DNA from: Parachlorella kessleri
Lineage: Eukaryota; Chlorophyta; Trebouxiophyceae; Chlorellales; Chlorellaceae
Direction of reading: 5' to 3'
Assembly: GCA_001598975.1 (NCBI GenBank)
Contig: BBXU01000785.1
Location: forward strand, 1-18,934
DNA length: 18,934 nt
Shown here: piece after piece, positions 1 through 8,446 of the stretch
Numbering within the stretch: the stretch's first letter is position 1
How the letters are laid out: every line of letters starts with the position of its first letter
The notes under the pieces: generated by a model
The model's database searches: none
Seen by the model: only the letters and a program-made list of their open reading frames with translations
What the model was told of the DNA's origin: nothing
Translations under genes and position numbers: made by a program

Positions 1-26
1 ACACACACACACCACCACCACCACCC
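1..26. repeat. AC/ACC microsatellite
   Basis: A run of AC dinucleotides passes directly into ACC trinucleotides at the left edge of the window. It is a simple sequence repeat that may continue outside the window. No function is apparent. Confidence 0.9.
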
Positions 27-632
27 AAAGACACACCTCATGTGCATTGTCTAAACGCATATCATTGATAGGGCCAGCATGACAGTGAGCTTTAGCAGTC
101 ATGATGTTGCTGAGCAGGGGATGGAGCAGTGGCAAGGCATCGTGCACCCGGTAAGGCTGTTCCCCCAAAGGGTATTGCAAACAATACGCCCTTTGCTTGA
201 ACAGCCACGTCGCATCTGGAATGGAGGGTCACAACAGTGAATGAGTGACAAACAGTGCTCTCGCCATAGCAAGAATCATGCAAGCTAGAGGAGAAGGCAT
301 ACATGCACCTCAGCGTTGCTACAAGGAAAATCGTACTCTCGAGCATGGAAACACCATAAAGAGGCCGGCAAAGGCTTGCCTACAGTCTGAATATGACATC
401 ATGCTGCCATCAGCCTCTCAGTGCCAGTCTCAAACTACTTGTCGCCTTCGTGCCTTTGCTAGCTGCTCAAGCACACCTGCGCCCTACGTGCAGCTGATTT
501 ACCTACCCGTTTGGGTGCTGCACCCCCAGCACTTTGCTGCTGCCTCCACTCTCCCGGCTTCCACTGCACCCCCAGCTCTTTTCTGCTGCCTCCACTCTCT
601 GGCTTCCACTGCACCCCACTGCGTCCACCCCT
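27..632. other. Noncoding 3' flank of gene 1
   Basis: No convincing gene lies here. The open frames are short, lack protein-like composition and do not join to exons. The part nearest 633 is the likely 3' UTR of the minus-strand gene and holds a degenerate tandem repeat (listed separately). I found no TGTAA poly(A) signal on the minus strand in this stretch. Confidence 0.6.
518..620. repeat. 45-46 bp tandem repeat in the 3' UTR
   Basis: Two near-identical units start at 518 and 564, each opening with CTGCACCCCCAGC and ending in GGCTTCCA. A truncated third copy starts at 609. The units differ by a few substitutions and one base of length. They lie just downstream of the minus-strand stop codon at 633, so they are probably transcribed in the 3' UTR of that gene. 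Confidence 0.8.
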
Positions 633-2350
633 TCAACCCCGCTGCGGCGGCCGCTCCGGCCCTTGTTCTAGTGCCCGCATCATCTGCTCCCTAGCCCTCA
701 GGAACTCCTTGGCATCCTGGGGACTCTTCAGCGCCCTCTCTCTGGCCAGCTGCCGTTGCTTGACCTCCTCCTCCCCCGCCCGCATGTGTGCTATGTAGGC
801 CTCTTGCTGGGCTCGGACCCGCGGCGCGAGTATGTGTTTGGGATTGTGCCTGCAGTGCCAGGGCCTTGCATGGCAGTTACATGACAGGGACCCAGCATGT
901 GCCTTGGTTTGCTTATCCCTGCGCTCCCAGAGAGGCGTGAAAATGCCTTACCCTCTGCTGCCAATACGAATAAATGAGGGGTCTTGCTTGGGAATGCTTG
1001 CAAATGCACCGACACGAGACTTGCAAGCAGCCTGTCTAACGTCAGCAGAAGTGTCCCTATCTAGCAACACTACCACCAGTAACTTGCTGTGGTGTGCAAG
1101 GTTGTGCCGTGCATGAGCTGTTGGTTGTATCTCCTCACCCTGGGCTGTAGAATAGCAGCCTGCTCAGCGCCAAAGCTGCCACGCTCCCAATCACAACAGC
1201 CCACCGCACCCGTGACCTGCAGGTGTGCACAGGATGCAGCCCCACCATGGAGCCACAGCAAACACAAAAAAAAAGACAGAAAAAGGAAAGAGCAAACAAG
1301 GGTGTGGCTATTGTACGCACGGGCAACATATCAGGGACATTCTGCAACTGCAAAGAGCTCGTGACATTCTGCAGCTGCTCCCCGCTTTCAACCCAAACAG
1401 CAAAAACCAGTCACCTCAGAGCGCCGAGGCACACCAGCAGGGAGGCTAACGAGGCGGTCCCGGCTTTGGCTTGAGCTTCGAAAATACCAGGGTGTAGCAG
1501 TACGTGTGTGCTACAATTGCATTCGGTAGCAAGTGGAGGGACAGCCATTACTGCTTCACGAGCCAACCCGCCCCTGTCGCACACAATGTACCGCTCACCT
1601 CTCATGCAGCTTGCGGTCTACAATGAACTTGGCCAGTGCTGCCAAGCCCAGGCTGATGGGCAGCATCTTGAGCACCGCCCAGAAGCCTAGGTCGACCCTT
1701 CCGCTGACGTACATGAACGACGCCATGGGGGTGAAGGGAAGGCACATCATCCACAGCTTGAGCAAGCCCGCAAAAAGAAACACCCTGCCGGCTGTGGGGA
1801 CCCCATAAGGGACGGACACCTGCAGCAGTCAACAGGAGCTGCATTAGGCTTGCAGCAGCCTGCAGGGCTTCAACCCTGTCTTCCCACGTATCAGAGCAGT
1901 GACGCCCAAGTGGGTACAGAATATCCTTGACAATGGAGCTTGGTAGCTTGGGCAGCAAGCTTGGGTAGCAATGATAGCTTGGGCAAAGGAAGGAGGCCGT
2001 GGGGAGCTCGTTAAACACTTACCGTTTGGGGCTGCCGAGGCCTGGGCCCTTCAGGTACTGGTTCACTTTCGGAGCTGCCAGCTCCTGTTGCAGATGCCTG
2101 CAGCCAAGTCAGATGCGGCTGGGGCAACAGCTGAGCACTTCGCGTTTCGCAACACCGGGCACCTGCCTGGACATCTTCTGTCACCACTCACGGTGGACGG
2201 TACAATAGAGCGGTGTCTGGGTGCCTGATGTGAGAGGAAGCGCCTGCTGACATGCGGCGACATGCTCGACTGGCGTAAGGTTGGCAGTGCCCTCCAAGGC
2301 GGGCCTAGCTTACAAGAGGGGAGCACTCGGGAACAAGTTCCCCCCGACAT
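633..2350 (-). CDS. Predicted organelle-targeted protein with two membrane segments
   Basis: I do not recognise this family. The model has four exons on the minus strand: 2350-2192, 2097-2023, 1819-1599 and 849-633. All introns are GT..AG with matching phases (0, 0, 2), giving about 223 aa. The start is the first ATG of the exon; an in-frame ATG at 2263 is an alternative. The N-terminus (about 53 residues) is rich in Arg, Ser and Pro, almost without acids, and contains SRRFLSH, like a mitochondrial or plastid presequence. A Gly/Ser/Pro linker follows. Two hydrophobic spans sit at about residues 91-114 (RVFLFAGLLKLWMMC onward) and 123-144 (FWAVLKMLPISLGLAALAKF). The last 75 residues are highly charged and probably helical (EEEVKQRQLARERALK), ending in a TGA stop. 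By inference it is an organelle membrane protein with a soluble charged tail. The long last intron (749 nt) could hide an exon, although the phases already fit without one. Confidence 0.72.
850..1598 (-). other. Long intron of gene 1
   Basis: This stretch lies between the last two exons of the two-membrane-segment gene. It has a GTGAGC donor at the 1598 end and a CACTGCAG acceptor at the 850 end. Inside I see only an A-rich patch near 1260-1295 and short open frames without family resemblance. Confidence 0.6.
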
Positions 2351-2979
2351 CACTGCCAAGGTTTGTGAAGCAGCAGAAGTGGTCAAGTACTGCAGTGCTT
2401 TTAGCAACAGGTTTCACAGGCAAGGATCTGCGATGTGTATATCGCTGCGCAACTTGTACAGCAATCGGCTGAGGAAAACAGCTGAAGCCCGACGACATGG
2501 GGACAACTGTGCTTTGCCTGCTTTCATATACCAAGAAGGTAAAACCATTCTTCCAATTTACGATCCATGGCTCAACTGGGGCTACCAAATGTTTTGTCCA
2601 GACACCTTCCTATACCAATAGCAGATTCTACAACTCGCAGAGGTGCCATACTGCATGGGAAGCTGTTCTCACATGTTGAGCATGTGCAAGACCTGCCATA
2701 CGCAGACGGCACAATTCCTTTCACTCCATCCCGAGATACAAGCGTAGCAGCTGAGAGCCAACACTCTCGTACGTAAAAATGGCATAGAATAGAGTCATCC
2801 AGCTTACCAGTACTTCTAACATGATGCGGCCGGGTTAGTGTTGCAGCCCCTGCACCCTTGGTATAACTATGCCCGACGCTGGGTTGCCATCTTGAAGGCA
2901 AGCTCTCACTGCACGGTCGTCACTTCGATATCATCAGTGTCCTGATGCCCCCCCCCCCCAACAAACTCCTAATGTAGAA
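2351..2979. other. Gene 1 upstream region and gene 2 3' UTR
   Basis: This is the spacer between two minus-strand genes. It should hold the 3' UTR of the CCCH/U-box gene (next to 2980) and the promoter and 5' UTR of the two-membrane-segment gene (next to 2350). The minus-strand frame of gene 1 stays open to 2407 but has no ATG above 2350. Other open frames here look like shadows. No clear TATA box or poly(A) motif was found. Confidence 0.5.
2948..2959. repeat. Poly-C run (12 C)
   Basis: Twelve consecutive C (poly-G on the transcribed minus strand) lie about 20 bp past the stop codon of the CCCH/U-box gene, in its predicted 3' UTR. The length is prone to sequencing or replication slippage. Confidence 0.9.
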
Positions 2980-5900
2980 CTAAGCCATGCCCAGGACCAG
3001 CCTCATGCACTCCCACAGGACTAGGTTGGGTATCAACACCTGCAGGCACAGTAGGCTGGGATGACACTTCACAACAGATGACACAGGATGACACAGCACC
3101 GCTTGCATCACTGGTGGATATGGAAGGGTAATTAGGACAAAGAGAGAGCTGCTAAGGGCAAAGCTGGACTGCTAGCTTCCAGCAGGTGGGGGTTTAGTGG
3201 CCCCTCAGTCACAATGCAAATGCATAGGGCTGCACCCCGCCACAGGTGGTCACACGTGGTCAGATGCGTGCAGAGCAGGACAGGAGTAGCACCGAATAAG
3301 AAAGCAATACCTTGTCCTCCAGCTCCTCGTTAGTCATGGGTGAGGTACTGCGCGTCGCCAGCCAGGCCTGCAGCTGGCATCAGGGCGGGGAACATATACC
3401 ACAGGAAAAACATCTAAATCCAGCCCCATGCAATCTTCTATTCTAGTGACAAGGTCCAACAGCCCAGAGCTGCATTTCTCTACCAATTTTCAGCACCTGA
3501 TGCCACAACCTGCACGGCGACACTTGTCCATGTACAGCGGTGCACATTGCGCACTCCAGCGGGCTGCTCCCACCCACCTCAATTGCGTGGCGGTCATAAG
3601 AGTAACCGTCAGCTGCCACAACTGGGTCTTGCATAATCTCCTGAAACACACAGTGCAGGGTCCATGGCCTAAGACCAAAGTCCTATGAAACGCCATGTGC
3701 AGTCCACAACCACAGCAGCTTGTGAGTGTCACACGCTGTGTGGGTGAGCTGACCCTCATACCAAGGGATGCAACCTAAGGGCCTTGGTGCACTTGCATCC
3801 ATCTGTACCAGTTCTTCGTGAGGTGGACCCATCAGTCGCACTGCAGGATCACCGGTGGTCTCCGAAATCCAGCACCTCTGCCATGCGCAGTCCAGCGCAC
3901 CAGCTGCCACATTGCAAAGCACACTGACTCACGTGTGTGATGGGGCACACAAAGGCCGGGTGCTCCTCTTCTTCCGTAAAGTCCAGCCCATGCATCAGTT
4001 GGGCCAGCTGGGCATCGTCCATCTGCTTCGCCCCCAGCTCCCCGCCCTGCTGCGCCTGCTGTGGTGCCGTCGGGGAATTGGCTGGCCCTTGCCCGTAGCC
4101 CTGCCACTGGTGGAAGCTTCCCTGGCCTGCATTGCTGCCCTCCTGCTCAGCGAGCTGTTGGTCGGTTGCAGCGTATGACTCGTGATACAGCGAGTCGATG
4201 TAGCTATAATCTTCAGAATGTCCTGAAAGCTCCTCTGCCCTGCCTCGGCCAGGCTGTTGCTGCTGCCTGTTGCTGGTGTGGCTTCCACCGGCGCCTTGCA
4301 AGCCCCACCGCGACAACTCCCACTGCAAGCACCACAGGCAGTGGGGTGGTCACAAGCGGGACCCCCAAATAAATGGTAGTGTTGAATCCTGTATATAGAC
4401 AGATATACACATACGGCATAGCACTGGGCCACAGATGGAGCCTGGCCAACTGCTCCCATGTCCCCTACCGTGTCAGCTTTTGCTTCCCAAGGAGGCATGT
4501 GTGCAACCCCAGTAGACTGCTAGCAAGAGGCTGGGAGAGTGGGCCTTGTATAGACTGTAGGGGCGGGCCGTGCTTGCAGTTCATAACGGAGATCCCCGCA
4601 TCACCAGCCCTCCCTACTGTGCCTCAATTACCTCCAATGCCGCTTGGTCATGGACATGCTCCCTCAGCTCCTTCTCCCCATGCGCAAAAGTGCAGTGGGA
4701 CCCATAAGTGCAAGTCCCAGCCATGAAGTTGCGGCATAGGCGGGTCTTGTACAGTGACCCCCCTCGCTGGAACACCGGGTGCATGAAGCCCTTGGGATGG
4801 CTAGCCCCTGCACCTGCGGCTGCGCCATAATAGCCGGTGCTGCTGGGGCCTGCCCCTGCTGCTGCTGCTGACGGTGGGGGAGGCGGTGGGGAGGGCGGGG
4901 CTGCGCTGCTTATAGTATGAGGGGGGTAGCCCTGCTTCTGCTGCTGCTCTGCCTTGTACTGCCGTACTCGAGCCCTGCATGGGCATAAGAAAGTAAATGG
5001 GGGTTGGGAGTCAGGAAAGTCGACTGTACGGAGAGGGTAGTAGCAGCTCAGTAGCGGGCTCCTGTGGCCTGCAAGGACATGCCCAGACAGCTAGTCTATA
5101 CTGGCAGTTGCAGTCGCCAATACAAGGCATCTCCCCACCTCTGGTCTAATCAGCCATGATAGCTCACAACTCTTTCCTAACCTCGGCAGCCCGACGGGAG
5201 TGAGGCTTGCTCAATCTGCCCCATCTTTCAGCCCCTTACCTGTTGGCCTGCATCTCTTGAAAATCGTGAGCAAAGAGGCAGTCCGCCCCGCGCTTGCATC
5301 GCCCAGTTTCCAGCCAGTCGTTACACATCTGAGTGCGTTTGATGAGGTCAAAAGGTAGGTTGGTGGGAGGGGGAGACTGCTGCTGCTTGGCTTTCAAGGC
5401 TTCCTGCTTTCTATGCTGCTCCAGTTGCTGTTTAGCCTGGGCCTGCGAGCAGTTGTCACAAAGTCGCACAATCACAGTCGCTGTATCGGCGCTGCTGACC
5501 CCCGGGAGCAACAAGTAGCGGCCCCTCTTCAAATGCTTCTTGGCCATGGCCTGCAAACATAACCCCGTGGCAATCAAACCCCATTGAAGCAGAGGAACAC
5601 CAACCCCGTGCTCTCTTACAGCCGCCCACCTTCTTCTGCCGAGCCAGCTCTTTGGCCTCCCTACGCTTGTGTGCCTCCTCATCTTCGGGGAGGTCCTCAA
5701 TGGTTGCTTCATCTACATCTTCCTGCCCCTCCAACGCCGCCAAGATGCTGAAAGCCTGCTTACACACCAAATTTGTCTCAAAAGCCACCAAAACTCCGAA
5801 AGCAAGTCCCTCGCAGGGCATACCCAAGTTCAGCAAGGAGGCAACCAGCTTAGGTTCCCAGCAAACAGTCGTGCTGTCCTCGTTAACAGGGACCGGCAGG

Positions 5901-5994
5901 CACCGGCAGCCTAGTACGTGCCGTGTCTTGCCACAGGATTGATCACATGGCGCAGCTAAATCCCAATGCCTACCGTCTTATTGGCAGCGGTCAT
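2980..5994 (-). CDS. CCCH zinc-finger and U-box protein (putative RNA-binding E3 ligase)
   Basis: Eight exons on the minus strand: 5994-5974, 5755-5630, 5550-5240, 4974-4632, 4322-3933, 3640-3578, 3367-3311 and 3039-2980. All are GT..AG and phase-consistent, giving 456 aa ending in TAG. The first exon encodes only seven residues (MTAANKT). Residues 8-50 are acidic (EDVDEATIEDLPEDEE). Finger 1 (about 125-144) is C-x8-C-x5-C-x3-H. Finger 2 (about 233-251) is C-x7-C-x5-C-x3-H, preceded by YKTRL as in tristetraprolin-type fingers. The fingers flank a Gln, Pro and Ala-rich linker, and a Gln-rich linker follows. The C-terminus is a U-box (about 393-450) with CPITHEIMQDPVVAADGYSY, DRHAIEAWL and SPMTNEEL. 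In known families, CCCH fingers of this type bind AU-rich or other single-stranded RNA, and U-boxes recruit E2 enzymes. A protein that marks RNA-bound partners with ubiquitin is inference. It shares a divergent promoter region with the methyltransferase gene. Confidence 0.9.
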
Positions 5995-6182
5995 GATACT
6001 TGAAAGCTCTCCCTTACTGTCGTGGCATTCACCTGAACACGAGGCCAGGGCCTAGGGAGAACTTTAACACACAGAACACCTGTGCTGCGGCTGCTGCGCC
6101 TGGGCGCTAAAAGTGTTGCAAGCCAGTCTGGAAGCCTTAATCAAAGCCTCCAACTCGCCAGCCCTAGCCCACTGGATAACCC
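5995..6182. promoter_or_regulatory. Divergent promoter region
   Basis: The start codons of the minus-strand CCCH/U-box gene (5994) and the plus-strand methyltransferase gene (6183) point away from each other across about 190 bp. Both promoters and 5' UTRs must fit here unless an upstream noncoding exon exists. No TATA box or known motif stands out, so the call rests on geometry. Confidence 0.5.
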
Positions 6183-7532
6183 ATGCCCTTGCTGGCTTTG
6201 CCAGGACCCCAGTACTGGCATGACTTTGAGAATGGAGGCTTTGTTGTTTGCGGAAAAGCCTTGCTAATAGGCCAGGAAGGAAACCAAGTAAGCTCTTGAC
6301 TCAACTGTCTTTATGTGCCCGTGCTGCTTACACATGCATCATGGCAAGAAGCAAACTTGGGTGCCCCAGGCTTTCAACAAAGCTTGAGTAGCGCCCCTGA
6401 CTCGCTTTGCTCAGGGCCGCGGCACTGGGTGGTCTGTCTGGGATGGTGCAGTGGCCGCTGCCAAGCACTTGGAGCAGCTGGCACTCGAACGCCGCCTCCC
6501 CGCCTTTGAGCCCCCGATTGCACTGGAGCTGGGTTCGGGCACAGGGCTTGCCGGCCTTGCAGCAGCTGTAGCCACAGGCTTGGCAACTACACTGACAGAC
6601 TTGGCGGAAGTGTTGCCTGCACTCAGGCGGAATGTGGAGGCTAATAGGGAGGTGGGTCTTGGACCCAAGCTTGATGGGTGTTGATGGGACGAGCTTGGAC
6701 TTGGGGACTGGAGATGGGAAATGGCAATGCGCGGTGCTTGCTTCTTGTGTTGGCAGCAGGTTGTATATAATAGAAGGCCTGGCAGGGCTCAGCGTTCTAT
6801 GCTTGACCTGTGCAGGTTGCAGCCGATGTAACAGTGGCGCCTTGTGACTGGATGGCTCCTGACTTATCTGTCCTGACTGGACCCTACGGCCTTGTGGTAG
6901 CAGCAGACTGTGTGTGGCTGGGGCACTTCGTGGAGCCATTCGTGGGGACGCTCAAAGCCGTTACTGGACCAACAACTCAGGTGCGCTGTCCTGCCACTTC
7001 AAGCGCAGTGCAGCCTTCGACCCTGGACCCAAGCCAGACAGTGAGAAGGCGTGGGCAGGTTGCAGAGAATCCTTCATGAGAAATTGGCGAAGTGCCCTGC
7101 TTACATGTTGATGTTGATGGTGGCGAGCAATGTGTGAGTGGAGAGGTAGCTGAAAACTGTACTGACAGGGCGAGAAGCAGAAACGATCTTGGCCTTGCTC
7201 ATGTTGTGATACGGTAGTTCTCTCAGTGCTTGTTACTGGCATTGACCAGGCAGGGCTTTTGTTGTGCAGCAGCTTTATATATAAGCTCCTGCTTGTACAG
7301 GGCATGGAAAGCTGACTCGTTGCCTGCATCTCCTGGCCTTGCTTTGCAGGTCCTGCTTTCCTACCAGAGTCGGTCCTCTCGCGTGGACCACTTGCTCTTC
7401 TCTCTGTTGGAGCAAACATTTGTCATCTGCCCAGCTGAGAGGCTGCCCGGGGAGCCTGACCGGGGCAAGATTGATGTGTACTGGCTGAGGCGGAAAGAGC
7501 ATACTGCGAGCACAGCAGCAGGCGTTGGCTGA
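6183..7532 (+). CDS. METTL21-type protein-lysine methyltransferase
   Basis: Four exons: 6183-6287, 6415-6651, 6816-6980 and 7350-7532. All introns are GT..AG in phase 0, giving 229 aa, close to the roughly 220 aa of METTL21 proteins. The ATG at 6183 is chosen because a TAA sits two codons upstream in frame. The exon order matches the family: an N-terminal strand region with FENGGFVV, then GWSVWDGAVAAAKHL, then S-adenosylmethionine motif I ALELGSGTGLAGL (about 72-84), the acidic-loop region LTDLAEVLPALRRNVEAN (about 95-112), a CDW motif (about 124-126), the motif VVAADCVW (about 141-148, aligned with the D/E-x-x-Y/F element), and a final beta hairpin with LLSYQSRS and DVYWLRRK. Members methylate lysines on chaperones, elongation factors or other proteins. 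The substrate here cannot be told. It converges on the sulfotransferase-like gene. Confidence 0.9.
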
Positions 7533-7801
7533 CCTCAATCAGGTGTGCGAACAGACCAAGGTGTAGCTGCCCCAAAACCGAATAGCGCGGTCTTGCCTGG
7601 TTTGCGGCTAAAATGGTAGCTCAGAGCTTTTGATGCGTTCAATAGCATCGTTTGACCAAAGTAACTTCTGGTCACCTGTTTATAGTAGTACTTGCTGGGT
7701 CAGCAAGTAGACTTCTTGGTGAAGACCCGTGTGTATGACCATACTTGTTGCCCAGCAGTGACACGTCCTGACACCCGAAAGGCGTGCGACAGATTGATAG
7801 A

Positions 7802-7806
7802 TGTAA
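7802..7806 (+). terminator. Candidate TGTAA poly(A) signal
   Basis: This is the first TGTAA downstream of the methyltransferase stop codon, about 270 nt away, a plausible 3' UTR length. The pentamer is the known green-algal poly(A) signal, but it also occurs by chance. Confidence 0.4.
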
Positions 7807-7933
7807 GCGTACCATTGGTAAGCGAGATGAAAATGCAAGGCATCTAGTTGCAAGCACAGCTGCCTGAGGTTGCGTCTCGGACAAACAGATTTCTGGGCTC
7901 AGTGCAAGTGAGAGCTATGCACGACTCCTCACA

Positions 7934-7938
7934 TTACA
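7934..7938 (-). terminator. Candidate TGTAA poly(A) signal, minus strand
   Basis: This is a TGTAA on the minus strand about 510 nt downstream of the sulfotransferase-like stop codon at 8447. If used, the two convergent transcripts would come close to each other or overlap in this spacer. Confidence 0.3.
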
Positions 7939-8446
7939 GACCTAAATGTCCTACGGTTCAGCACATCAGCACAGCCCCGCTACAGTCAATAACTCCCAAG
8001 ACACCTGCGCTGTTGGTAACGTTGTAACAAATGAACCCGACCTCAACGGCACTGCACTAGTGACCACAACTTTGTACCTGACTGTTTTGCAATGACAATG
8101 AAGCAATACATATTGCACAATGGCCTGGGCAATGACCCAAGCAATGCAAATAACAGTAATAGCACAGTGACACTCAAACAAAACTCAAAACAGGAGGGTC
8201 CCGGCCTCAGAGGGGAAGTATGTCACATTGTGATTGTCGGTGTTGGTCACACATCCATCCTGTGATATCCGAGGGAAGCCTCGAACTCTGCATCTACAAC
8301 CTCATTCACGGCTTGCACCTTGGATTTGAGGGCACCGTTGCTGAGAACTATGGGCAGGTTGAGGTATGCAGAACTGCACGCACGCAAAGAAGTCCCTTCA
8401 TGGCATTGCATTTTATGGCAGCAATCACTGTGGCTAGCATAGGATT

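Larger units (their letters stand above)
7533..8446. other. Convergent intergenic region (two 3' UTRs)
   Basis: About 0.9 kb lies between the stop codons of the plus-strand methyltransferase gene and the minus-strand sulfotransferase-like gene. No gene is supported. It should contain both 3' UTRs. TGTAA, the usual chlorophyte poly(A) signal, occurs on the plus strand at 7802-7806 and 8023-8027 and on the minus strand at 7938-7934. These are candidates only. Confidence 0.6.

Noticed and set aside
245..798. Plus-strand frames at 245-694 and 511-798
   Set aside because: They are antisense to the 3' UTR and last exon of the minus-strand gene. Their Pro/His/Cys-rich composition comes from the tandem repeat.
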